A DNA stretch of 64,000 nucleotides, from positions 3,844,001-3,908,000 of the forward strand of contig JAJQJQ010000015.1 in the NCBI GenBank assembly GCA_028622995.1. The letters are read 5' to 3'. A model generated the notes under the pieces. The model saw only the letters and a program-made list of their open reading frames with translations, was not told the origin of the DNA and did no database searches. Position 1 is the stretch's first letter. Each line of letters opens with the position of its first letter. The stretch comes from Panagrolaimus kolymaensis. Its lineage: Eukaryota; Nematoda; Chromadorea; Rhabditida; Panagrolaimidae. Of this stretch, positions 27,023 through 37,542 are shown piece after piece. The position numbers were made by a program, and so were the translations under genes.

Positions 27023-27590
27023 TTAAAGCTTGAAGAAAGAAAAAAAAAGCTTTTAAAAATATTTATAATTTTTTGTATATTCTAATTTGGGTATTAGAAG
27101 GTTATTTTAATTATAATATTGTATTTTCTTTTATTTGCATAGGACATTATGAAAAAAAATAATAATATCATTTTGTTAAAATTATTACGACTCTGACTTA
27201 AAGTTTCAATTAAGTACCACGACCTTGGCCTTCTTTTCTTTTCTTTTTTTTAAATAAATTTCATATTGTTTTTTAATGAACGGTGTAGTTTTTTTAATTG
27301 TTAAAAAAAATATCGAGCATTTTTTATTTGTAATTTTTCTATTTTTATTGTAATGGTTTAAAAATTTTTCATTTTGTAAACGGTTATTTTTTTAAATAAT
27401 AAATTTATTGCTCAATAATTATTTTGCATTTCTAAAAAACAAACAAATAAATACCAAATTAAACAATTAAAAATAATTACAAACATAGTATAATTAAAAA
27501 AAAGGCAGATTCGGTAAAAGATTTTTTCCAAAAACACAGAATAAACAAATGTAATATAAATACCCTAACTTCCGACGTACTTCATCGCTT
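27023..27590. other. AT-rich intergenic DNA
   Basis: This is mixed A and T runs with no gene. AATAAA motifs occur near 27253 and 27398. It lies between the MITE and the tRNA-like element, at the convergence of the giant gene (+) and the TMEM200-like gene (-). Confidence 0.5.
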
Positions 27591-27680
27591 TGTGTCCATA
27601 GAGCAGTGGTGTAATTTCAGAACTGTATGCATGCAAATATATAGCGCATGGGTTCGAATCACAATTTATGATATAGCTAT
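27590..27680 (+). other. Degenerate tRNA-like element with pol III A and B box matches
   Basis: TAGAGCAGTGG at 27599-27609 resembles an A box, and GGTTCGAATC at 27651-27660 nearly matches the B box, at a tRNA-like spacing of about 40 bases. The T-arm pairing around TTCGAAT is imperfect, and no clean acceptor or anticodon stem can be drawn, so this is not an intact tRNA. It is either a decayed tRNA gene or the head of a tRNA-derived SINE. One copy is seen in the window. Confidence 0.4.
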
Positions 27681-27969
27681 GAAGAATCTTTACCGAGTTC
27701 TGAATAAAATTGATGTCAACGAACAGATATCTGAGCTTTTCCTTTTTTTATTTTTTTTCCATTGAAAGTTTTTGTTTACATTTAAAATATTTTATTAATC
27801 AAAAAATAAAGTAAAAAAAAGTCTTGCAAGTGTTGGATAAATTTTCCCGCTTTGTACCAAAAAAAGTAAAAATAAAACATGAGATCGCTTAAAAAAACTG
27901 CACCAAAAAAATTTAAAAGATTAAAACATGGTTAAATTTAAAAAAATCCTGACATATTTATTTATTTTA

Positions 27970-29327
27970 TCAATCAGATGATTCAACTATGGATCGAACC
28001 GATGATCGCTTTTGAGATGAAGATGAACATCCATTTGGGGTTATAATAGTTAAATCACAAAATGAATCAGCTTCAGCAATGGGCGCAGGACCACGAGGTT
28101 TTCGAATATTTACATTTAAAAATCGATGCACGCTTAATTCTATTGGCGATGCTGAAGCTGATAAAGCTGTGGGTTTATAATATGAATGATGGTGTTGTTG
28201 TGGAGAAGTAATGGGTAATGAAACACATTTTTCTGTTGTTGTTGAAATTGATGTATGTCCATTTGGGCATGAAGAATTATGGGGTGGTTGTTTTGGGATT
28301 ACTGAAGAAAAAAGTATATTTTAACTATGATTTAAAAAATGGATATTCAAAAGGCAAAAATACAAAATTTTTAGCTATTCCCTGTTTTTTCCCCTAAAAT
28401 CTGTGAAATAAAAAAAGCAATAATTTTGCATTCAAAAAACTATTTTTCTTTCTTGTTTTTCATTCTTTTCTTTTGCATCCAAAAAAACAAACCTTTAGCA
28501 TTTTTTTCCATTTTGCTTTTATTATTATTTTTTATTGCAGAAGCCGCTTCATCCACAACTTCCACCGTTGTTGTTTCTTCAAATGGTGATAATAAAGATG
28601 TTTTAGTTCCATCAATTTCAGATTGTAAATTTTTTAATTTTCTATATTCACTTGATTCTTCTTGAATTATCTGTAAAAAAAATTTGAATTTGAATATATT
28701 CATTTTTTCAAAGGTTTTAAAAAATATTTTTAAAAATTTACATACTTGTGCATGCCTATCTCGACTTTCTAAAGTCATTACGCAAGCTATTATCATAGCA
28801 AACGCGCCAAATCCCATGCAAACTGGACCAAAATATTGCATTCCTTTAAATAAAACTCGTTTGGTATCATCGATTTCTGAGACCTCTGTTTGAAGGGTGG
28901 AATTATATACAACATTCTGAAAATTTTGATGTATCAAAGAAATCTTAGCAAAAAGCTTCGTTTTTTGGATATTAATATTGGAAAATTTCTATTCCGAACG
29001 AGCAAAATTGTTACTTACCGTAGCTAATTCACGATTAAAATATCCTAATATAGTCATAGCTAAACCAGCGGCAATAAATAAAGAACCAAAAAATACAGCT
29101 TTGCATGCTTGAAATAATGTCTAAAAAATTTAGAAAAATCTTATTAAAAGGTAATTAAAAATTAAAGTATGTGCAAAAATAAAAAGATAAAAAAATTTTT
29201 ATAAACCTTTTTATTTCGAGCATAATAACTTTTTAAAAATACTGCATTCGCTCTTCGAATTCCAGCTTTTTTACGCTTTTTTTGTCTTTCACGTTGTCGC
29301 ATACTTTGAGTTTTTGTGATGATAGCA
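27970..29327 (-). CDS. TMEM200-like (DUF2371) two-helix membrane protein, 3' five exons
   Basis: Exons on the - strand, 5' to 3': 29327-29207, 29120-29019, 28916-28746, 28670-28493 and 28301-27970. All junctions have GT/AG and matching phases (0, 0, 0, then 1 at the last). The first exon is very basic (RQRERQKKRKKAG). The second encodes a hydrophobic helix (FFGSLFIAAGLAMTILGYF). The third encodes a second helix with YFGPVCMGFGAFAM followed by ESRDRH, which resembles the GPV-MG-G and ENRD pattern of the TMEM200 family. The rest is a polar cytosolic-type tail, His/Gln/Ser-rich, ending SIVESSD. TGA is at 27972-27970 and an AATAAA lies almost directly after it, so the 3' UTR is very short. The first listed exon starts with one leftover base, so at least one upstream exon is missing from this model. 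Family call by motif recall only; function unknown. Confidence 0.7.
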
Positions 29328-31505
29328 CTAGAATATGATAGTGTAAAAAACTTAAATGAAAGGAAAGTAAGAAAACCGTTCAGAACTTTTTATATTCATT
29401 CATTAATAAAATTGGGGACTTCTCAAAAAAAAAATTCTGAATCAATAAAAGAGTTGTGTCAAAACAAAAAATTGAAAAATAAAAAATAGTTTAAAGTAAG
29501 TATTTTCAAAGCTGGAAAATATCTAAACATTTTTTGTGTACAAAAGCTTCTAATCAAAACAATCAAAAAAAATTTTAAAACCTTTACTTTTTGTAATATA
29601 AAAATTAAATTTAAAATTTAACAACAAAAAAAAGGCAGTCGTAAAAAAAATTAATGAACAGCAAAAACAAAGATGGTTGTCTTTATTACTAACAACTAAC
29701 TACTTTTTTGTGTGTATGTGCTACATACTTCTTCTACTCCTTTTTTTCCCGTCAAATTCATTTTTAATGAACAAGAAAGCCTGGCTTTCAACAAAAAAAA
29801 AATTGCAAAGAAGAAAATGAAAAAGTGTTTTATTTTGTGTCAAAAAAAAGAAGAAGAGCACTTTAACAACAACAACGCCTTAATGAGATCTTTCTCATGG
29901 AAATGATATGAGATGGGTTTAGTTATTTGTAATTATGTGTAAAAAAGAAAAGACAAAAGAAGATGAAAAAGAGAAATGTGTAAAACAAAAACAAACAAAA
30001 AGATGGCCTTTTTTGTTTACTTCTCATTTGGTCGTGTTTTTTTATTTTGGATGGCATTATTGATACTCAGCGCTGGCGGTTTACCGAAATCCTTCGGTTT
30101 TCGGTTTCGGTGAACCGAACCGAAACCGAACTTATCGGTTTTCGGTTTTTCGGTTTTAAAATCGAACCGAACTTCTCGGTTTTCGATTTTTCAGTCTAAA
30201 TTTTCGGTTATCGGTTCGGTTAAAAAAATTTTTTTTTGAATTTTTTTAACGTTAATTTTTGAATAAAAGTAAAAAATAAGGCATATTTTTGTCTTTTTTT
30301 ATGTATTTTTACTTGTTTCTAAGCCTTTTTAACCAAATTTTCGTATTTTTAATAAAAAAACTTAGATTCTTAACCACCTATTTTTCATCAAACCGAACCG
30401 AAAAATCGATTTTTTCGGTTAAAAACCGAATTTTTTCGGTTTTCGGTTTCGGTTAACCTAACCGAAACCGAAGCTTATCGGTTTTCGATTTTTCGGTTTG
30501 AACCGAAAACCGATATCTTCGGTTTTCGATTTTCGGTTCGGTTCGGTTCACCGAAAACCGAACCGAAAAACCGAAAACCGCCAGCGCTGTTGATACTCAT
30601 AGAAAAAAAACTAATTGGAATGGAAAAAAAATTAAAAACAGAAAACGTTAGAGAATTTAGCTTTCGTCTATTCAAAATAAAATTTAATGGAAAGGAAGGA
30701 AGCTTACTACAAACTAAATTTTTAGGCGATGAATTTGTAAATCATTAAAAAAATTTTAATTCATTAAATGAAAAATAAAATTAATATTGAATGAATTTAA
30801 AAAAAAAAATCGATAATTAACTATTTTAATTTAGCGAAATGATAAAGGTAAAATTTTAGTTTTTTCATGAAAACTCGCTTTTTGCAAACTAAAAAATAAT
30901 AATAGATTTCTAAAAGAAGAAAGAAACACATGAAGAAAAAAACATTGGATGTCATGGCAGCAGCAAGCTAAATAAATCCCTTTGAAGTCATTCGTTTTTT
31001 TAAAAGCAGTGTTGAGTTTTTTTCGGAAAATACATTAACTTTTAAACGCTTTGTAATTTTAAGCTTTAGATTTAGGAACTTTTAGTGGATTAAAAGTAAA
31101 TTGGTAAAAGCACAAAAAAAAACTTTCAAAAAAAGCAAACTATAAAATTGAATAATTAACTATCTTAAATTCAAAGCCTCGAATGAGTAAAACCTCGATA
31201 AAACAGAAACAAAATGGAAAAAATTAATAAAAAAATTATCTCATTATAAATAAAATTAAACATAGGAGAATCGATTGGGAAAGAAACTAGAAAATCAAAA
31301 ATTTGAACTGGGTCGAGCCATTTTGAAGTTCTCGCAGACTTGGTTTTAAAAGTAAATAAAAAATTTTCTTTTTTGAATCGAAATTATTATTACTCTATTT
31401 TTAAAAAGTTATTATACTCGATTTTTTTTTTGCGACGAGAATCAAATTACAGATTTTTCAGCTCGTAAAAACATTTTTTGCCTAAAAAGAAAAACTAAAT
31501 AATAC
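29328..31505 (-). other. Probable intron or upstream DNA of the TMEM200-like gene, with a MITE
   Basis: This is an A-rich (+ strand) stretch without a supported exon. It holds the hAT-type MITE at 30068-30589. If the exon at 31506-31673 belongs to the TMEM200-like gene, phase requires one further small exon of 3n+2 bases here. I looked for it and could not identify it. Confidence 0.4.
30068..30589. mobile_element. hAT-type MITE, 522 bp, with 8-bp target duplication
   Basis: The terminal inverted repeats are CAGCGCTGGCGGTTT at the left and its exact reverse complement at the right. The direct repeat TTGATACT flanks both ends (30060-30067 and 30590-30597). An 8-bp duplication with CAG...CTG termini is the hAT signature. 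Both ends inside carry many short copies of CGGTTTTCGGTTT or its complement, arranged so that the two halves can pair, around an AT-rich core of about 180 bp. There is no transposase, so it must have moved using an enzyme from elsewhere. Open frames crossing it are artefacts of the short repeats. Confidence 0.92.
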
Positions 31506-31673
31506 CTTTTTATCAACCCGCTTCTTAACTATAATTCGTGGCTTCATTAAATCTCGTTTTTTCTTAGCTCTTGCAATTCGACCAAGTGTAGCACGATCGG
31601 TTGCGGGAAGCTGATTTAATTCAGATAAATTGATTTTTCCCAATCCAAGGGATACTCCACGCGCGGCTAACAT
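31506..31673 (-). CDS. Candidate first coding exon (56 codons), possibly of the TMEM200-like gene
   Basis: ATG at 31673 opens 56 codons (MLAARGVSLGLGKINLSE..., ending KKRVDKK) before a donor GGTATT at 31505. The composition is protein-like: basic at the end, with few homopolymers. Twenty or so bases upstream of the ATG is TTTTCAAG, a possible 3' or trans-splice site. The exon ends in phase 0, but the next recognised exon of the TMEM200-like gene (29327) needs phase 2, so the two cannot be joined directly. Either one exon is missed between them or this is the start of a different gene. I do not recognise the peptide. Confidence 0.5.
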
Positions 31674-34189
31674 TTTTTAAAGTGGTGGTACTTGAAAATA
31701 AAAATAATTATAAGTGTGAAAATGAAGATGATTGATTTCTAAAAATAATATTAAATGATTTATAAATAACTAAAAATGATTTTTAATGGTTTAAGAAAAA
31801 ATCCGCGTCAAAATTTTGGGGTGAACTCTTAAAAATAAAATGAATCAAAAAAAATATTCTCAAGATCCAAAACTAAGAATAAAAATAAAGTATAAATTAT
31901 TAATCAACAAAAAAAACCAAAAAGCTTGGAGCAATTTTTTTTTGCTCAAATAAGCTCCTACAACAAAAACACAAACTATTATTTTTTATGCATTTTTTAT
32001 TTTATTTTGTTGCCACTTTTCAGCTGTCGTTTTTTGCTTTTTTTAATGTTAGTTTTTTTTCTGCTCGAAAAGATTTCAATTGAAGCCATCTTTTTTAATT
32101 TAAAATATTTATAAAAAAACGTTTTAGAAAAAGTTTATTGAAGCAATAAAAATTAAGTGTTTGAAGTTGACTGAATGAAAACAAAAGGACATTGGAAATA
32201 AATAAAATAAAAATGGATGAATAATTATTTGCGGCAAATTAATTGCACGTGAAAATATTAGAAAAATAAAGATTGCAAAAAGATGACAAAATTAAATTAC
32301 AGTAATGTGTCGTGAAAAGAAATGGTCATAAAAAATAGTTTTTAATAAAACATATGTATTTTATGAATCAAAAATTATTACAAATTTAAAAATATTATAA
32401 CTAAAAATACAAGTTTAAGTTCGAACTTCAAAGCTTTCATTCAAGAAAAAATAATAGCAGTTTTTGAAAATTAAAAAAGCTTACAAATCAATAAAAATAA
32501 TAAAGATTTAAAATTTATTTAAATTTAAATTTCTTAAGATTTAACTTATGTAGTTAATAAGATAATTATGGCGCCAACGTTTGCGTCTCTCTTTTTTGCT
32601 AGAAAAATAAAATGTAATTAGTTAATTATTTTAATGATTTTGACAAAAATAATAATTTTTTATTTCGACTAAAAACTATAGATAATTAAATCCACCCTCA
32701 TTCTTAAAACTTTAATTGAAGATAAAACTTTTGTTGCAGATAAATTCCATCCACCCTCAACTCAATTTTTCACTTAATTAAACAATTAAAAAAAGACACT
32801 CTTTCTTTATTATCTCATTAATTCAATTAGAAAACATTTGAAAAGTTCAAAGAAAGAAAAAACACAGCTTTTATTTTAGAAACAAAAAAAAAAGCCAACG
32901 TAAGTCAAAAAAATTAAAAAGCACGTATCTTTTGACAAATTTTCAACATAAAAAAAGAAAGGCAAAGTAACATAGCAAAAACTATTTCCATGGTCCTTCT
33001 TATTCAACAATAAAAGGAAAAAAAATTCTAAAAAATTTTTTTATCCATGTCGGCCGACAAAAAAGTCATGTTGTCTGCGTTGCTTATTTTTGTTATTTTT
33101 TTCAACGTGGCCAACAACCACGACGGCGACAAATTCAATCCACACACGAAAAAAAAAATTTTTGTTTTGCCTTTTGGCAGTTAAGGAAGGCCGTTAGTTT
33201 CTCTTTTATTTTATTTTTTTCATCCGCAAACGTTTCAAACAAAACAAAAAATGCAAGAGAATAGGATATTGGATAGGGAGGAGGACAAGCTTGTTCTATC
33301 AACATCGCCGCTGCCGCCATCCAAACATTCCTATTTTTTTTCTTTTCTTTTAGCTTGACAGCATCGTTCTTCGTTTAATTTTACTTTTTCGTCAATGTAA
33401 AAAAAGCTAAAATAAAAAAATGCATTCTTTCCGACTGACTTTTATCGAGTTCTCGTTATTTTTTTTTACTTGAGTTCATTTCTCTGAAAATGCTTTTTAG
33501 CATAAATATATTATATTTTTTATTTTCTCTCGAAGAATGTCATTATTATGCATCATTTTTATCCTTCCTTCTTTTCTAAAACTTTTTTATAATAAACTTT
33601 TTTTTGCTATTCTTTCAAATTTTGCGTCATTTCTTAATTTTTCTAAGAAGAAATTTATTAATTTTTTCAAGAAGCTAGGTTCTTATTTTTTCTTTATTCA
33701 AACTTTGGATGCTTACTATCGTAAACCCAGCGTTAGTGATGCCGCTTTCACCAGCATTAATCCGTAAAAAACTAAAAGGTGATTTTGTTATTCCTATTTT
33801 CAATGACTTTAGCTTTCTCAAGCTTTTGTGTTATAAACATTCATCAATTTATATTTTTATAAGACATTTTCTTATCTCTTTCATGTTTTCTAATAACATA
33901 TTCGCTAAAAGCAATACCATAGTATATCATAGTTTTTTTAAATGTGAAGTTTGATCCATCTATTTTCGCATATGAGCTTACACACAAGTGTTCAACCTTA
34001 TCAATAGCTAATTATGCTTTTATTCACAATTTCCTTAATCTCTCCAAAAGTCCTTTTATTTTCCAAACAAACACTTCTAAGATTTAATTAACTTTATTTT
34101 TTAAACAAATGCGATAAATAATACTTTAAAACATAATTCACATGTTAAGCAACAATAAAAGAAAGCAGCTAGAAGCAGGATGGATGGCT
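31674..34189. other. Intergenic DNA, one small open frame of possible interest
   Basis: This is AT-rich DNA with A-rich and T-rich patches. Nothing firm is coding. Two places are less random: a 45-codon frame at 33047-33184 starting MSADKKVMLSALLIF, which could be a small secreted or membrane peptide, and a GC-richer patch of about 70 bp near 33710-33775. Both are discussed as findings. Confidence 0.4.
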
Positions 34190-34711
34190 TTATTTCAAAC
34201 CATATTTGCTGACCAATTCATCGACTTTAGTAATATAGAGCTCTTTTGCTTTGTCTTGTGGAGTTCCTAAAAGCAAAAACGTGTTAGTTAATATGTACAG
34301 AAAGTATAAGAGTAACTTTACCTTTCTTTCCATCCCATGCATTCCATTTAGCTTTTCCTTTCATATCAAGCATTCCAGGTTTTGAAGTATTGTTGTCTCC
34401 AACAGTTCCTTGTTTATAAAGAGCATAAAGTTCAAGAAGTTCTTCATTGCTTGGTGAGGTCTTAAGTTGTTTGACTTTGTCGGCAGCTTCTTCAAACTGA
34501 AAAACAAGAAATGAGTAAAAATATGAAACAAAAACATAAAATGATGATGTTCTGATTCTCGTTGTAAAACTTTGTCAAACTTGAATATGGCGAACAAAGA
34601 GGAAAACCCGTTGAAGTTTCTAACATGTTTGAGTATTAAAGCATTTTCATCGACGAATTTATAGCAGAATCAGAACAACATTGATACAAAGTTTAAAACA
34701 CTTACAGTCAT
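34190..34711 (-). CDS. Acyl-CoA-binding protein (ACBP), 85 aa
   Basis: Binds medium- and long-chain acyl-CoA esters in the cytosol and carries them between synthesis, beta-oxidation and lipid-assembly enzymes. Exons on the - strand: 34711-34706 (only ATG ACT), 34496-34322 and 34266-34190, all with GT/AG. The joined protein begins [10 protein letters not shown] and shows the family signature [11 protein letters not shown] and the [10 protein letters not shown] block, with the ligand-contacting Tyr and Lys positions and the late Tyr ([11 protein letters not shown]) present. It ends SKYGLK. Length matches the usual 86-90 residues of single-domain ACBPs. A strong acceptor (TTTTTTCAG) sits 45 bases upstream of the ATG (5' UTR from 34756), fitting spliced-leader addition or a 5' UTR intron. 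It is divergent from PDCD5. Likely orthologous to one of the C. elegans acbp genes; which one cannot be said here. Confidence 0.96.
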
Positions 34712-34756
34712 GATGATGATTATAGAAGTTCAATAGAAAAGATTCAAAACGTCAAC

Positions 34757-35812
34757 CTGAAAAAAGCAAAAATGTTAAATACTGAATAATCAAAGAAACA
34801 ACACGGAGACATAAAGGCAGTATAATAAGCAATAATCACGAAGAAAAAAAAGATAAGTGAGGAAAAATGCCACGTTTTTAAAGGAGATTAGCCAATATCA
34901 ATCAACAAAGTTGCAAGGAAGAAGGAAAGAGGATTATCAGCAAAAAAGACCGGACACAAGCAAATAAGAAAGAAATGAAAGAAGAAAAAAAAAGTTGGAA
35001 AGGATGGTCGTTATCAAAGATGGGACAAAAAATGCGAAAGGAATCAGGCCATAGGAAAAAAAATGGTCCAAGATGAACTTTACAAAGATCTTCGTAGTGA
35101 GTAAGTTTAAAAAAGTGTAGTCCACGATAAATATGTTTCTTTTTAAAAAGGTTAAGAAACAAAAAAAAGGATAGTCATAAATATTGTAAAGAAAAGCTAT
35201 GGAAACGAGAATCAAATAATCACTAAAAAATCAAGTTCATGCAAAACCCGAACGATATAGCAAACATAACTAATTATAAAGACAAATTTAAACGCATCTA
35301 ATTTAAGTCGTCCAGCTATTATAATGGGTAAATAAAAATGTGAATCATTGCAGTAAAAAAAATTTCAAGCAATATTTTGGATAACCTAAAAATTCTACAA
35401 AAAAAAACTTCAGCCTTTCACGACGAACACGCTTATTATTACAAAATAACCAAACACATGGTTCTCGAAGATAGATGGTTTACATCAGGGGAAAAAGAAG
35501 GAGAAGCAAAACAAAAAATGGCAAAAAACATTAAAGGAAAATAACAACATTGACTTTTTTTGCTTTTGATTCATCGAACAAAAAAAATATCTTTGAAATG
35601 CAACGACTCTTTTCTCTGCTTTCATTTTTTGGTTGCTGCTCCTAAAATTCTTGAAGCGAAAAAAATTTCTAATGTTCACGTTTTTTTTTCAAGATCTCGA
35701 ACGAACAAAGAAAAAAAACATTCAAAGTTTATCACTTTTCAATCATAAAAAATTGTGAATCTTACTTTTATTATTTAAAAAATAATTAACGCCTTGCTGA
35801 ATCTCAATAACA
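34757..35812. other. Divergent intergenic region between ACBP and PDCD5
   Basis: About 1.06 kb separates the ACBP 5' splice-leader-type acceptor (-) from the PDCD5 start (+). The + strand is A-rich on the ACBP side. It presumably holds both promoters, but no individual element could be recognised and the short open frames here are not gene-like. Confidence 0.4.
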
Positions 35813-36432
35813 ATGGGAGATAATGATTTAGATGCTCTTCGAGCTCAAAGAATGCAACAAATGCAGGTAACTTCTTTTTTTTCCTTCGCATATATGAATT
35901 TATAATAATGGTGATTTTTTGTTTCAGGGTCGTGGTGGTGGCAATGCTGGTCCAAGTGATGAAGATAGAAAGAAAGCTGCTGAACAACAAGAAAAAATGA
36001 AGGATAGTGTATTGTCACAGGTAAGAATTATGCTCTGCTATAATTATTCTTGCCATCCACTGATCTTCGTAATTGAGATAGTTCAAATACCTGCCTCTCT
36101 GTTTACTGCTTGAATTCTTTATTAACCGTATCTTACAATTTTCAGGTATTAGCTCAAGATGCCATGGCTCGTCTAAGTAATTTACGCGTTGTTAAACCCG
36201 AACGTGCTGCACAAATTGAAGGTATGCTGGTAAACATGGCAAGAACGGGACGCATTAATGGTAAAATGAATGATGAACAATTTCGTGGCTTACTAGATCA
36301 AATTTCTGAACAATCTCAAAAGAAAACTTCTGTTAAGGTAAGCTATTTACTTTCGACTAAAGATGATGAAAAGTGTTTTAGTTTGATCGTCGCCGAGCCG
36401 CTCTTGATTCTGATGAAGATGAAGACTACTAA
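35813..36432 (+). CDS. PDCD5 (programmed cell death 5 / TFAR19) homologue, 129 aa
   Basis: Small DNA-binding and chaperonin-associated protein linked to apoptosis, conserved from archaea to animals. Exons: 35813-35866, 35928-36020, 36146-36337 and 36382-36432, all with phase-0 junctions and GTAAG-like donors. The protein starts MGDNDLDALRAQRMQQMQ. It has a Gly-rich stretch unlike the vertebrate protein (GRGGGNAG), a Glu/Lys-rich helix (AAEQQEKMKDSVLSQVL), the family core ARLSNLRVVKPERA, and a C-terminal FDRRRAALDSDEDEDY acidic tail. Length is close to the 125 of the human protein. ATG 35813 is chosen because it gives the MxDxxLxALRxQR N-terminus typical of the family. Unlike the neighbours, no acceptor is visible close upstream of the ATG. 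Confidence 0.96.
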
Positions 36433-37542
36433 TTACGACGACATTTTTTATTATAGCAACCTCTCAATGTTCATATTCTGCTTATTCAACGTCAAATGAT
36501 ATTATCATCAAATTTTGAAATGAATCAATACCTATTTGTTACTAATCATTGCCGTTTATTTTGTTCTTTCATTGTTTGATGCTGTATTTTGCAAACTATG
36601 TTGCATATTTTTTGTTTGTTACAAATTCATTATATTTTTTTACTATTTTATTTTATAAAACTTTTTTTAATTCAATACAAATTGGGCAAACAATAATATT
36701 TAGAAATTTGTTTAACATTAATTCTTTTTTTTTTTGCGCGCGTGTTTATGTAGTGCCCCCATTGAATTTCCGGGAATAAGAAGTGATACTGATTATGGAA
36801 TGAAACAAAAAAACGATATCAAAATTAATCCAAAAAAACCTGAACTGCGTAAAACAAGAAAAAAATTAGAGTGAGAGAGAGATAAATAGGGTCAATAAGT
36901 AAACGTGAAACTTTGCTTGAAACAACAAAATAGAAATTTTTAAAGAATCGAAAACCAAACAAGTGAGAGAGAGTTGGATATCAGATCCTAGCAAAGAAGT
37001 TGCTCCTTTTCACTTTGTGATCTTCTCTTCTTCTTACAAGACGACAACGACAAAATGATAATGAGCATAAGTAAGTAAGTATAAGTTATGTAAAGAGTAA
37101 TAATAAAACATAGTGAATATAATAATCCCGAGTTCATAAATAAGAAAGCTTTAAAAAATATATATTAACGATCTGCTATAATAGAAAAGCTAAGGAAAAA
37201 AACATCGAGCAAGAATGAAGCAAGTAAATGGCACAATGGACTTTAAAGAAAATGTTTTTAGCGTGTTTGATTGGGTAAAATTGATGGTGATCTGATTCGA
37301 TGGTAAAGTTGTTAATGAAAGATTGGCCAAAAGCTGAAGCTTACTCTATCGCCGAATGGATTGCCATGCAGTTAAAACACACAATCGTAGCTAGATTCCC
37401 ACACATCTTCAAAACAAAAATATCTTCCTAAAATTTAATCTTTCTAAAAATCCACAAAGTAAAAAAAGTACAACACAAAAGCAATCAATCAAGAAAAACA
37501 GACAACAACAACAATAAAAAAAAGCTACAAAAGAAAAGGATG
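36433..37542. other. 3' regions of convergent PDCD5 and CLIC genes
   Basis: The first 300 bases after the PDCD5 stop are T-rich on the + strand, and the remainder is A-rich up to the CLIC stop, as expected for two convergent 3' ends. No further gene is seen. Confidence 0.45.

Noticed and set aside
30475..30675. Minus-strand 66-codon frame with NRTENRKPK-like repeats
   Set aside because: It is the translation of short CCGAAAACC-type repeats in the arm of the hAT MITE.
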